Positions 9,923 to 18,804 of a stretch of DNA of 64,000 nt are shown one piece after another. How positions within the stretch are numbered: position 1 is the first letter of the stretch; each line of letters starts with the position of its first letter. The DNA is from Opitutia bacterium UBA7876. GTDB lineage: Bacteria; Verrucomicrobiota; Verrucomicrobiia; Opitutales; Seribacteraceae. The notes under the pieces were generated by a model. That model ran no database searches. It was not told the DNA's origin and saw only the letters and a list, made by a program, of their open reading frames with translations. The translations under genes were made by a program, and so were the position numbers. The stretch spans positions 1,614-65,613 of the forward strand of contig DLRY01000052.1 in the NCBI GenBank assembly GCA_002500665.1. The letters are read 5' to 3'.

Positions 9923-10438
9923 TTAGCTCTTTTCGGCCTTCGCCGGCGGCGGTGGCCCGTTCGGCTTGGGGGCATGCTTGGTTAGGAGATAGCCTCCTCC
10001 CGCTGCCAAGGCAATTCCCAAGAGGAATAGCGGTTTTACGTTTCCCCAGTTGTTTTCCTTGGTCGTGCTTACAATTGCATTCACCATAGGGGCCCCCGCA
10101 AAGATTATGGACATGATTACGGGCACATAGGCAGGAGATGGCATTTTTCCGAATGCAAGGAGCACTCCGAGGGCGCCTATGGCGCCTAGGGTTCCGGCGA
10201 CCAGGGACCATTGCCAACCCTTTGTCGGGTAGCTCCAGAAGGCAATGTTGCCTCCCTTTAGCTTGAGGATGATTAGGGGTGCGACCACGGCCGTTAGGAA
10301 ATACGCCAGGCCGACCCATAGAAAAGCCATTATGCGACCGTTTTCCTTGTCTGCCATGTTGCTTGAGCCAATGTGCATACAGATCCCGTAGGTCCCCCAG
10401 CACACCACCGTGAGTAAGGCAAAATAGATATAGTTCAT
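9923..10438 (-). CDS. small multi-spanning membrane protein, half-size DMT/EamA-like
   Basis: 171 residues with about five predicted membrane helices (near 3-23, 37-58, 75-97, 102-122 and 137-153) and a hydrophilic Pro/Lys-rich tail. The N-terminal WGTYGICMH and the alternating helices resemble one repeat of a drug/metabolite transporter. Full EamA proteins have ten helices, so this would be a half-size member acting as an oligomer, or an unrelated membrane protein. It lies 19 bases upstream of the PaaK-like gene on the same strand. The transported compound is unknown. Confidence 0.6.
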   Translation of the reverse strand: MNYIYFALLTVVCWGTYGICMHIGSSNMADKENGRIMAFLWVGLAYFLTAVVAPLIILKLKGGNIAFWSYPTKGWQWSLVAGTLGAIGALGVLLAFGKMPSPAYVPVIMSIIFAGAPMVNAIVSTTKENNWGNVKPLFLLGIALAAGGGYLLTKHAPKPNGPPPPAKAEKS

Positions 10439-10541
10439 GTCATTAGTTTGGTTTCCCTTTAATCTTTGGCAAATAGCTCCGCATGTCCATGCCGAAACGA
10501 CCGTGGTTAGAGAAAGAAAAAGTCATTCCCAAGTCTTGGGC

Positions 10542-12011
10542 CTAAGCCAGAATGCCTTTGACCGGATAGGCGTCCTCCACCCCGGTAAGGCGTTGCTGGA
10601 GGCCTTGGAAAGGAAAAGTGAAGCGGTGGTTGTCGATGCCGAGGCAATGCATGATGGTGGCGTTGATCTCGTTTAGGTGGACCGGGTTCTCCGTGATATT
10701 GTAGCTGAAATCATCGGTTTCCCCGTAGGTCGTCCCCGCCTTCACGCCTCCACCTGCCATCCACATGCAGAAATTGCGGGGGTGATGGTCTCTTCCGTAG
10801 TTTTCCCGGGAAAGCTTGCCCTGGCAATAAACGGTGCGTCCGAATTCACCCCCGAAGACGACTAGGGTATCCTCGAGTAGGCCGCGTAGCTTGAGGTCCT
10901 TGACGAGGGCCGCAGTCGGTTGGTCGACGTCCATGCATTGGCCCTTTATCAGTTTGGGTAAATTGCCGTGCTGGTCCCAACCGCGGTGCAAGATCTGTAC
11001 GGTGCGCACGCCACGCTCGATCAAGCGACGCGTAAGGATAGCGGAGTGGGCGTAAGTACCCGGTTTACCTACGTTGGGTCCGTACATTTCCAGGGTGGCC
11101 TTGCTTTCGGATCCCAAGTCGGTCAACTCAGGCACGCTACTCTGCATCCGAAAGGCCATTTCGTATTGGGAGATTCGGGTCTGGGTCTCGGGATCTCCAA
11201 AACGCTCGAAGGTCTTGCGGTTAAGTTTGCCTAAAGCGTCGAGCATGGCCCGGCGGTCACCCGGATTAACCCCTGGCGGATTCTTTACGAAGAGAACCGG
11301 ATCCCCGGTACCTCGCAAGGCCACCCCATCATACTTGGATGGCAGAAACCCACTGCTCCACATGCGGGTGAAAAGCGCTTGCGCCTGGCTGGCCTTGGGA
11401 AATGTCGGAGTGAATACAACGAAGGCGGGTAAATCCTGACTCTCGCTGCCAAGGCCGTAACTGAGCCAAGAGCCGAGGCTGGGTTTGCCCGGGACTTCAC
11501 TACCGGTCATCACGAAGGTGCAGGCAGGGTCATGGTTGATGGCGTCGGTATGGACCGACTTGATCATGGTAACGTCATCGGCGATGCCTTTCATGTGAGG
11601 CACCAGTTCGCTCATCAAAATCCCCGACTTTCCACAAGGCTCGAAGGCGAACTTACTCGGAGCGACCGGAAACCGAGCCTGCCCGCTGGTCATGGTGGTG
11701 ATGCGCTGGTTGTTACGAACCGAAGCGGGCAATTCCTGGTCGAAGAACCTGTTCATCGCCGGCTTGTAGTCGAACAGATCCATCTGGGCGGGGGCTCCGT
11801 TCATATGGAGGTAAATGAGGTTCTTTGCCTTGGGCGCAAAATGAGGGAAACCCGGAAGGGCCGGATAAACGCCGTCTGAGGGAGGTCCCTTCGCCGACAA
11901 TGCTCGTTGACCAAGCAGTTGGGCCAAGGCGACTCCTCCCACCTTCAGACCGGCTCCATGGAAGAACTGGCGGCGGGTTTGCAGATGATGATATTCGAGG
12001 GCGGGATTCAT
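10542..12011 (-). CDS. DUF1501 family Tat-exported protein
   Basis: 489 residues. The N-terminus has a twin-arginine motif (TRRQFFHGAG, residues 12-21) and a hydrophobic stretch, predicting Tat export. Family landmarks include GGEFGRT, GRDHHPRNF and AGGGVKAGTTYGETD near the C-terminus, the conserved block of DUF1501 (alkaline-phosphatase/sulfatase-like superfamily). It starts 7 bases after the stop of the DUF1549/DUF1553 gene and is almost certainly co-transcribed with it. This pairing is one of the commonest in planctomycetes and verrucomicrobia. The enzymatic role is unproven. Confidence 0.92.
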   Translation of the reverse strand: MNPALEYHHLQTRRQFFHGAGLKVGGVALAQLLGQRALSAKGPPSDGVYPALPGFPHFAPKAKNLIYLHMNGAPAQMDLFDYKPAMNRFFDQELPASVRNNQRITTMTSGQARFPVAPSKFAFEPCGKSGILMSELVPHMKGIADDVTMIKSVHTDAINHDPACTFVMTGSEVPGKPSLGSWLSYGLGSESQDLPAFVVFTPTFPKASQAQALFTRMWSSGFLPSKYDGVALRGTGDPVLFVKNPPGVNPGDRRAMLDALGKLNRKTFERFGDPETQTRISQYEMAFRMQSSVPELTDLGSESKATLEMYGPNVGKPGTYAHSAILTRRLIERGVRTVQILHRGWDQHGNLPKLIKGQCMDVDQPTAALVKDLKLRGLLEDTLVVFGGEFGRTVYCQGKLSRENYGRDHHPRNFCMWMAGGGVKAGTTYGETDDFSYNITENPVHLNEINATIMHCLGIDNHRFTFPFQGLQQRLTGVEDAYPVKGILA

Positions 12012-12018
12012 GAAGGCG

Positions 12019-15000
12019 CTAGTTTTTGTTCACTACTTCATCAAGGTTCAAAAGCAGGTTTGCCACGAGAGTCCATGGTGCCAGTTCGCGCGGAAGAATT
12101 GTTTTGTCCGGAGAGCTTTCCCCGAACGCAATGAGCTTTTGGGCGGACTCCTGATCATTGGAGTAGCGTGCTTCGTGCAAGCGAAGGACCTCGACCACTA
12201 CTTGAGTTTCCGATGGCTCCGGGCGACGAGAGGCAACAGTCCGCCAAGCCCATTCTATCCGCGCTTCTTCATTCTCCCCTCCTTCCTTGATTATTCTTTG
12301 CGCCAGGTTTCGGGCGGCCTCGACGTGCTGAACGTCGTTCATCAGCTGGAGGGCCTGCATCGGTGTATTGCTGCGGCCGCGGGCGGCGCAGCTCTGCTCG
12401 CGGTTGGGGGCGTCGAAGCTGGCCATGAAGGGGGCCGGCGCCGTTCGTTTCAGAAAGGTATAGAGGCTGCGCCGATAAAGGTCATCCCCCTTGCCCTGCT
12501 TGTAGAAGCGGGTGTTGCTGCGTCCAAAGCCGACGGGCTCCCAGATGTTGGGAGGCTGATAAGGCATGACGCCCCTGCCTCCGATTGTGGGGGCCAGCAA
12601 CCCGCTCAGACTGAGGGCTTGATCGCGAATCACCTCTGCATCCAGTCGGTAGCGCGGGGAGCGGGCCAAGAGACGATTGTCGGGATCCCTTTCAAGCAGG
12701 GCAGACGTCACCCTGGAGCTTTGGCGGTAGGCGTAACTGGTAAGGATACGCTTGATGAAGCGTTGAACGTTCCATTCGTCCTCGATGAAACGCAAAGCGA
12801 GCCAATCGAGAAGTTCGGGGTGACTTGGTAGTTCGCCCTGGGTACCAAAATCAGCGCTTGTTGCGACCAAACCCGTACCGAAGAACTGTTGCCAAATACG
12901 GTTGACGGCAACCCGGGCGGTTAAGGGATGATCTTCGCGCACCAGCCAGTTTGCGAGATCAAGGCGGTTGTAGTCCCGATCCTTGGGCTTGGTGGGGAGG
13001 GCGGGCAGAAAAGCAGGCACACCCCGCGAGACTTCCTCACCCGGGTTGTCGTACTGGCCCCGGATCATCACGTAGCTTTGCCTCGCCTTGGGCAAGTCGG
13101 CCATGACGAAGGTGATGGCGGCGTTCTTGTAGACGTCGGCCTTCTTTCGCTGGAGATCCGCCTTCTCACGGTTCAAGGGTCCCAGAACAGCACTTGCGCC
13201 CGCATAAACGTTGGTCAACCAATGATGGCGCAACTCCTTCTCCTGGGCGGCATTCCATTTCGCCGGCGCTTTACCCTTGAAGCGCTTGCGCAAGTCGTCC
13301 GTCAGGTCCTTATTGCGGACTCCTTCCCCCTGCCCCTTCCACGCTTTCCACGAGAGGGTCGGGTCCTTGACCGGGTTAGTGGTCGACTCGATGCCGAAGT
13401 GGTCCCATCCCATCTTGCCGGAAAATTGGGTGAAGGCATAACCGGTCACCTTGTGGCCGGGGTTTAGGCCCACCTTGGCAGCGGGAAACTCGAGGCGGAC
13501 CCACTTTCCCTTCTCGGGCAACGGGCCCATGTCGACGCGTTCGTGCGTATTCGCCTTGCCCCAACCAATCTTCTCGTGAGCCCCCCAGACGACGCGGTGC
13601 TTCCAGCCGCCTAGGTAGAGTTGCACCATGACGGCTTCCGGTGGATTTTCAGGATCAAGGTAACAATGCACGAAAAAAATCCCGCCCTTCGGAATGGTTA
13701 GGGGAGCGCCTTCGGAGAAAACGTCCTGACCGATGGCGTTCTTGGCCGTTCGGGTGATGGCCCGCTTGCCGCTGAAGACCGGTCCCTCTTTCTTTGTGAC
13801 GAACTTTAGCGGTGGACCATTGACCTGAAGTTTGCCCTTGGGAAAACCATCCTCAAACCACATGGTTTCCTTTCGTGTAGATTTGGGCAAATGATCGAGC
13901 GACGCGGGGTCCTGATACTTGATCTTGGCCACCTCGGCGGTAATTCGTTTGTCGACCTCGGCGATCTCGGCGTCGAGAGCGTCAAGGCGCTTGTCGTCGC
14001 CAGGCCGAGGAACGCGCAGGATGGGAGGCGTATCCTTCTTGTTGCCATCCATGGCGGGGTCGGCGGCGCTGTGAAAGAAGGAGTAGAGGGAATAGTATTC
14101 CCTGGTTGAGAGCGGGTCGAACTTGTGGTCGTGGCAAACGGCGCACCCGGCAGTCAGGCCCATCCAGACTTCCACCGCAGTGGAGGTGCGGTCGACGGCA
14201 TAGCGGTATATCCACTCCTCCTTGATGCTGCCGCCTTCTCCAGTGGTGACGTTACAGCGGTTGAACCCGGAGGCAATGAGCTGGTCGATGCTGGGCTCGG
14301 GCAGAAGGTCGCCAGCCAATTGCCAGCGGGTGAATTCATCAAAGGGAAGGTTCTCGTTGAAAGCCCGCACGACCCAGTCCCGGTAGGGCCACATGGATCG
14401 CTCGTTGTCGAGGTGAAGGCCATGGGTATCCGCATAGCGGGCAAGATCCAGCCAGTAACGAGCCATGTGTTCGCCATAGGTTTCACGGTCCATGAGGTCA
14501 TCGATAAGCTTGTTCCATGCCTGTGGCGACTTGTCCGCAACAAAGGCATCCACCTCTGCCGGCTTGGGCGGCAAGCCCGTAAGGTCGAGGTACAGGCGAC
14601 GCACCAGAGTTTCCGGCTTGGCGGTTTCTGCAGGCTTGAGCCCTTCCCTGCTCAGACGATCCTGCAGAAAGGCATCGATTGGGTTTGCTGCTCCGGGTAC
14701 TTTGGGCGCTTCATTCCTTTTCGGGGCCGTGAAGGACCAGTGTCCTTCATACACCGCGCCTTCCCGGATCCAGCGCTTGAGCACCTTTTTGTCGATCTCG
14801 GTCAGCTTCTTGTGGGACTTCGGAGGCGGCATAACCTCTTCCTCGTCCTCCGATATGATCCTAGCCCAAGCTTCGCTTTTGGCCAAGTCACCTGGAACGA
14901 TAGCCCGAACGCCATCCCTGTCGGCTAAGGCCCCTGCCCTGTCGTCCAGACGCAATTTCGCCTTGCGATAGTTGGGGTCCTGTCCATGACAGGCGAAACA

Positions 15001-15105
15001 ATTCTCCGAAAGGATCGGGCGCACGTCGCGGTTGTAGGATATCTCTTCTGCATAGGTACAAGGCACCAGCGAAAATGAAACAAAGATTATCCTGATTAAA
15101 TTCAC
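12019..15105 (-). CDS. DUF1549/DUF1553 (PSD1) protein with planctomycete-type cytochrome domain
   Basis: 1028 residues from a GTG start, with an N-terminal signal segment. A PSCyt1 haem motif, C36-F-A-C39-H40, follows directly after the signal. The DUF1549 domain (about 130-350) holds a second CxxCH in CAVCHDHKFDP. A central region of about 250 residues (about 400-640) is probably a carbohydrate-binding-type beta-sandwich. The DUF1553 domain is C-terminal, with SHPELLDWLA, YRLDAEVIRD and MQALQLMNDVQH. These proteins are secreted and hypothesised to act with DUF1501 partners in polysaccharide use or surface redox reactions. The DUF1501 gene follows after 7 bases. Confidence 0.92.
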   Translation of the reverse strand: MNLIRIIFVSFSLVPCTYAEEISYNRDVRPILSENCFACHGQDPNYRKAKLRLDDRAGALADRDGVRAIVPGDLAKSEAWARIISEDEEEVMPPPKSHKKLTEIDKKVLKRWIREGAVYEGHWSFTAPKRNEAPKVPGAANPIDAFLQDRLSREGLKPAETAKPETLVRRLYLDLTGLPPKPAEVDAFVADKSPQAWNKLIDDLMDRETYGEHMARYWLDLARYADTHGLHLDNERSMWPYRDWVVRAFNENLPFDEFTRWQLAGDLLPEPSIDQLIASGFNRCNVTTGEGGSIKEEWIYRYAVDRTSTAVEVWMGLTAGCAVCHDHKFDPLSTREYYSLYSFFHSAADPAMDGNKKDTPPILRVPRPGDDKRLDALDAEIAEVDKRITAEVAKIKYQDPASLDHLPKSTRKETMWFEDGFPKGKLQVNGPPLKFVTKKEGPVFSGKRAITRTAKNAIGQDVFSEGAPLTIPKGGIFFVHCYLDPENPPEAVMVQLYLGGWKHRVVWGAHEKIGWGKANTHERVDMGPLPEKGKWVRLEFPAAKVGLNPGHKVTGYAFTQFSGKMGWDHFGIESTTNPVKDPTLSWKAWKGQGEGVRNKDLTDDLRKRFKGKAPAKWNAAQEKELRHHWLTNVYAGASAVLGPLNREKADLQRKKADVYKNAAITFVMADLPKARQSYVMIRGQYDNPGEEVSRGVPAFLPALPTKPKDRDYNRLDLANWLVREDHPLTARVAVNRIWQQFFGTGLVATSADFGTQGELPSHPELLDWLALRFIEDEWNVQRFIKRILTSYAYRQSSRVTSALLERDPDNRLLARSPRYRLDAEVIRDQALSLSGLLAPTIGGRGVMPYQPPNIWEPVGFGRSNTRFYKQGKGDDLYRRSLYTFLKRTAPAPFMASFDAPNREQSCAARGRSNTPMQALQLMNDVQHVEAARNLAQRIIKEGGENEEARIEWAWRTVASRRPEPSETQVVVEVLRLHEARYSNDQESAQKLIAFGESSPDKTILPRELAPWTLVANLLLNLDEVVNKN

Positions 15106-15186
15106 TTTTTGCTTGGATCAAAGAAAAGATGTCCGACGCTCCAACGGAAAGTCAACGGACTTATTATGCCAACCGAGTATTCTAAC

Positions 15187-15615
15187 TTATATTTGGGAAA
15201 TCTTTGATCGGAAGTGCTCGGGTATCTGAATTGGGATCATTACACCGGTAGATTGGTCGAAGCTCACGCATGCAGCGACCGCCTCACCCACCGCGGCCTT
15301 GACCCGCTCTCCCTCATCTTCCTTCCAAAACTGAAATGCATAGGATATTGAACGCTCTCGTATATCGGCAACCATCAGCTTGACCTCGACTTCCTCCTCG
15401 AAACGCAAAGGGCGCTTGAAACGACAGCTGGACTTTACCCTGGGCCAACCGAAGCGCCCGTTCTCATCCTCCATATCGACGGAAAGACCGAGGCTGCGCA
15501 GGAACTCGTGCTCACAAATTTCCATCCATCGGTAATAGTTGGTGAAATGCATGATGCCGGCTAGGTCGGTTTCACTGAATTCGACGCGGCGGGTGATTGA
15601 ATATTCGGAAGCCAT
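15187..15615 (-). CDS. acyl-CoA thioesterase, 4-hydroxybenzoyl-CoA thioesterase (hotdog) family
   Basis: 142 residues from ATG at 15615; a TTG at 15630 would overlap the upstream stop by four bases and is an alternative. The active-site segment is FSETDLAGIMHFTNYYRWME, the D-x-A-G-x-x-H-x-x-x-Y pattern of YbgC/4HBT hotdog thioesterases, with Asp17 as the likely catalytic residue. Length is normal for the family. It hydrolyses an acyl- or aryl-CoA/ACP thioester. It is the last gene of the 13-gene minus-strand run. Given the chorismate-lyase-like and acid-reductase genes upstream, an aromatic thioester is a reasonable but unproven substrate. Confidence 0.85.
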   Translation of the reverse strand: MASEYSITRRVEFSETDLAGIMHFTNYYRWMEICEHEFLRSLGLSVDMEDENGRFGWPRVKSSCRFKRPLRFEEEVEVKLMVADIRERSISYAFQFWKEDEGERVKAAVGEAVAACVSFDQSTGVMIPIQIPEHFRSKISQI

Positions 15616-15626
15616 AGTTGTAAGGG

Positions 15627-16922
15627 TCAAGCGCCTGTGCCCAAAGGAGCAAGGATGTTGTCGACTAAGCGGTTGGCCAATTGTTCGTTAGAAAAGTCAT
15701 GGGAAACGCTTTTATGGCCGATAAGGCCCAATTCCTTTGCATTCTGGGGGTCGCCAAGGATTGGCTCGAGGGCTTCGGCGAGCTCATTCGGCCCATTCGG
15801 TCGGTAGATTCGTCCCCCTCGGGTTTGCTCCACTAATTCGGGGAAAGCCCCGCTCTCGGGAAGAACTACGGGTACACCCGCGGCAAGAGCTTCCACGACG
15901 TACAAGCCGAAAGCTTCGGGGTAACGCGCGGGGACTGAAAAAACGGACAGGCTCCGCAGAAAGGAAAGTTTTTGGTCCCGGCCGACATTGGGATGAATGG
16001 AGGAATGTCCCTCAAGGCCGGCCTGTGTGAGTTTTTTTCTTTGTTCGGCAACAAAGGGCTCATCCTCCTCGGTCATGCCGCCCGCGATCTCGAGACGGAG
16101 GTCGGGAAACTTGGCCGTATCCTTGAGTAAAAGAAAGGCATCGACTAGGATATCTAAACCTTTGAGTGGACAAAGGCGGGCCAAATATCCCAGCTTGAGT
16201 TGGGCAGGAGGCTTCTCCAGCGGAATGAATCCATCCATGCTGATGCCATTGGGATGATGTAAGACACGGGAGGCATCCAACCCGAGCCGGTTTGACATGA
16301 ATTCTCCGAAGTATCGGCTTGGGGCAATACACCCATCCAACTTGGCAACATCCGATGACAGGAGATCCCAAGCCTCGTTGCGGTATTCCGGAAGGAGGGA
16401 ATCGAGAAAAGCATCCTCTCCCTGCAGAAACCCGTAGACAGGAACATTAAGCTCGCGCCTGATCACCTTTCCGATTCCCGAAAGCATTATGGTGGAAAGA
16501 AAGACTGCATCTGGCTTGCCGTGGCTCTTGAACCAGTCGAGCACCTTTCTTACCTCCTTGACGAGCGGCCCGTCTTCACCGCGGAAAGTCGAAATGGTTA
16601 TCTCCCCGAGGTCCTTGCTGGAGGTCATCCCGCTTCGTGCCGCCGCCTTTCGCAGGAGCCATTTATTGTCGAAAGCCTTGTCGAGCCAGCCGGGGGTGCG
16701 CCTGAAGAGTGCAAACTTGTGTTGTAGGTATACATTGATGCCCCCAAAAAAGATCGGTTGGTCGGCGGAAGCGGGCTTCTCGTCTAAGAAATGGGGCAGG
16801 TAAGTGGGAAGCATGGTGACTTCGTGCCCACAAGCCATGAGATGGCGGGCGAGGGAATTATCACGCATGCAAACCCCACAATAATAGTTGCCCGTGCCGG
16901 GCGTCAGGAAGGCGAGCTTCAC
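15627..16922 (-). CDS. glycosyltransferase family 4 (GT-B fold)
   Basis: 431 residues. The N-terminal Rossmann half opens with LAFLTPGTGNYYCGVCMRDN, and GGINVYLQHK follows near residue 80. The C-terminal donor-binding half has LGYLARLCPLKG and the E-x7-E motif in PEAFGLYVVEALAAG. It would transfer a sugar from a nucleotide donor; acceptor and sugar cannot be read from the sequence. It overlaps the FAD-dependent gene upstream by four bases (16919-16922), so it is translationally coupled to the pathway operon, and glycosylation of the pathway product is a natural inference. Confidence 0.87.
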   Translation of the reverse strand: MKLAFLTPGTGNYYCGVCMRDNSLARHLMACGHEVTMLPTYLPHFLDEKPASADQPIFFGGINVYLQHKFALFRRTPGWLDKAFDNKWLLRKAAARSGMTSSKDLGEITISTFRGEDGPLVKEVRKVLDWFKSHGKPDAVFLSTIMLSGIGKVIRRELNVPVYGFLQGEDAFLDSLLPEYRNEAWDLLSSDVAKLDGCIAPSRYFGEFMSNRLGLDASRVLHHPNGISMDGFIPLEKPPAQLKLGYLARLCPLKGLDILVDAFLLLKDTAKFPDLRLEIAGGMTEEDEPFVAEQRKKLTQAGLEGHSSIHPNVGRDQKLSFLRSLSVFSVPARYPEAFGLYVVEALAAGVPVVLPESGAFPELVEQTRGGRIYRPNGPNELAEALEPILGDPQNAKELGLIGHKSVSHDFSNEQLANRLVDNILAPLGTGA

Positions 16923-18187
16923 GAGGAAGCTTGGGCTAATCCGGAATTGATTGGCTCGGGAAGATCAGCCAGGTCGGACATGGAGTCGAAGAGCTCACGG
17001 AAATCTTGATCGTCCACGTTTCCAATCAGGCAATCGGTGAGGGATGCCCTGATGTGGTCCCCTCTTTTGACCAAGTCACCGAAACTGAACTTTTCGTCAT
17101 AGAAGGCGTAGACGATTTTGCGCATGGTCTCGATCGAGGCCTGCATGCGCTTGCCGTAGCGATCGAAGGAGGAGGAGTTAACCGCCCCCCCCGAACCAAG
17201 AGCCTCGTCGATCTCGTCGGCCAATATAACCCCGCTCTTGAGTGCGAGGAAAACGCCGGACGAGAAAACCGGGTCGAGAAAGCCAAGGGCATCTCCCGCC
17301 AGCACGAGTCCATCGACGGCGCAGTAGCGGTTGCGGTAGGAGTATTCCCCGGTGGCCCGGTATTCCCCCGTTTGCTCCCCCTCGGCCAAATGCTCCTTGA
17401 TCCACTCGTTGTTTTCGATTTCACGCTGGAAAATCTCCTCATGGTCTTTGGTCGTTCCATTGAACAGATACTTGTGCTCGGCCACGATGCCGACGCTTAC
17501 CATATCCCCGCTAAGTGGTATGTACCAGAACCATCCCTTGTTGGGCAAATAGGCGACAGTGGTCGCACCCTCGTCCAGTCCGGAATCTCGCTTAGCTCCC
17601 TTGTAATAGGTCCAGAGGGCAGTCTTATTGAGCTGCGGGTCGCGTTCCATCCATTTTTCACGATGAGCCGCGAAACAATCCCGCCCCGAGGCATCGACCA
17701 CGATGGGAGCGGATAGCTCCTGCGGGCCATGTTCTGCGGATTCCACGCGGATGCCCTCCACGCGTTCGCCCGACTTGATCAAGGACTGTGCTTTGGTCTC
17801 TTCCCAGACCGTAGCGCCATTGGTCCGGGCCTTATCCATGATCATCTTGTCGAAATCGGAACGCCAGACCTGCCAAGTGGTGGAGGAGGGATGGTCGAAA
17901 TGCTGGAAGAAGTAGAAGGGCTGGGAAAGAAAACCATCCTGGCGGACGAACTGGACGCAATATTTGCGGGGACTGGCGGACTCCATTAGCTGTTCGATCA
18001 GCCCAAGCCTCTTGAGTGGGAAATAGCAAAAGGGCATGAGCGATTCACCGACGTGATAGCGGGGAAACTTCTCTTTTTCCACGATAAGAACGTCACGCCC
18101 CTTCTCGGCCAACAGCGCACCCGCGGTGGAACCGGCAGGCCCACCTCCGACTACGATTGCATCATAATTAGTCTTAAGCGAAATCAT
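16919..18187 (-). CDS. FAD-dependent halogenase-like/tryptophan-halogenase superfamily oxidoreductase
   Basis: 422 residues. The FAD-binding GGGPAGS motif is at residues 14-20, followed by FPRYHVGESL (41-50). A lysine in SPRKYCVQF (Lys75) sits where flavin halogenases carry their catalytic lysine. The W-x-W-x-I-P motif considered characteristic of flavin-dependent halogenases is present as W219-F-W221-Y-I223-P224. A second FAD motif, LAGDALGFLDPVFSSG, lies near 300. Relatives include halogenases, hydroxylases and geranylgeranyl-reductase-like enzymes, so halogenation, hydroxylation and desaturation all remain possible. No flavin reductase is encoded nearby. It lies 49 bases downstream of the chorismate-lyase-like gene and overlaps the glycosyltransferase gene. 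Confidence 0.82.
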   Translation of the reverse strand: MISLKTNYDAIVVGGGPAGSTAGALLAEKGRDVLIVEKEKFPRYHVGESLMPFCYFPLKRLGLIEQLMESASPRKYCVQFVRQDGFLSQPFYFFQHFDHPSSTTWQVWRSDFDKMIMDKARTNGATVWEETKAQSLIKSGERVEGIRVESAEHGPQELSAPIVVDASGRDCFAAHREKWMERDPQLNKTALWTYYKGAKRDSGLDEGATTVAYLPNKGWFWYIPLSGDMVSVGIVAEHKYLFNGTTKDHEEIFQREIENNEWIKEHLAEGEQTGEYRATGEYSYRNRYCAVDGLVLAGDALGFLDPVFSSGVFLALKSGVILADEIDEALGSGGAVNSSSFDRYGKRMQASIETMRKIVYAFYDEKFSFGDLVKRGDHIRASLTDCLIGNVDDQDFRELFDSMSDLADLPEPINSGLAQASS

Positions 18188-18236
18188 AGTTATTTATTGA
18201 AGCGGTTTTTCGTGTTTTCGCAAGCCTCCGAAGGCT

Positions 18237-18776
18237 CTAGGCGGGAGATAGAATCTCAACGATCTGAGCGATCTCGATGCCTCCAAGGCCGGATATAACG
18301 TTGCTTCTTCCGAAGAGATAATCGGCCTCCACAGTCCCGAAGGCCTCAACGATAGGTCCATCGGGCGCAACCTTGAGAAAAGCCCGCGGCGTGCTGGAAT
18401 AGGGTATGCGATGATCATTCAGAATACCTCCCAGAGGCAGATGGGATGCCAGGACCAGAGGAACCGCCTCTTTGGGCAAGGCCTCCAGATTGATTTCAAT
18501 GGCGCCGTATTCGACCGCTTTTTCATCCTCTTCGGTCTCAAGAATGACTTCCCGAAGATAGGAGTTGCCGTTGTTGGAGGAACGGAGTCGGCGAACCTTG
18601 ACGGGGCTCTCGTGGTGGCCCTCAAGCCTCGAAGTCATGTCCCCCTCATGAACCAGTAGCGATTGGTAAGGCTCGGGAAGGTCCTGCGGATCGACCTTCT
18701 CGAAAGACAGTCCGGGGAGGTTTCTCGATGCCCGCATTAGGCTCAGCGGATAGAGGACGTCGGGGGAAACTTTCAT
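18237..18776 (-). CDS. chorismate pyruvate-lyase-like protein (UbiC/DUF98 superfamily)
   Basis: 179 residues. The sequence follows the DUF98 chorismate-lyase pattern: LLVHEGDMTSRLE near residue 40, a VRRLRSS strand, YLREVILET, VEYGAIEINLEALP with the conserved Glu, LGGILNDHRIP and TPRAFLKV. Characterised members release pyruvate from chorismate to give 4-hydroxybenzoate. Ubiquinone is not expected in this lineage, so a UbiC-like gene here more likely feeds a specialised pathway. It sits between the HemN-like radical SAM gene and the halogenase-like flavoprotein gene. Confidence is good for the superfamily, moderate for the reaction. Confidence 0.72.
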   Translation of the reverse strand: MKVSPDVLYPLSLMRASRNLPGLSFEKVDPQDLPEPYQSLLVHEGDMTSRLEGHHESPVKVRRLRSSNNGNSYLREVILETEEDEKAVEYGAIEINLEALPKEAVPLVLASHLPLGGILNDHRIPYSSTPRAFLKVAPDGPIVEAFGTVEADYLFGRSNVISGLGGIEIAQIVEILSPA

Positions 18777-18804
18777 GGGAAAAGGAGGCCTTTTCTAAAG
18801 CGGA

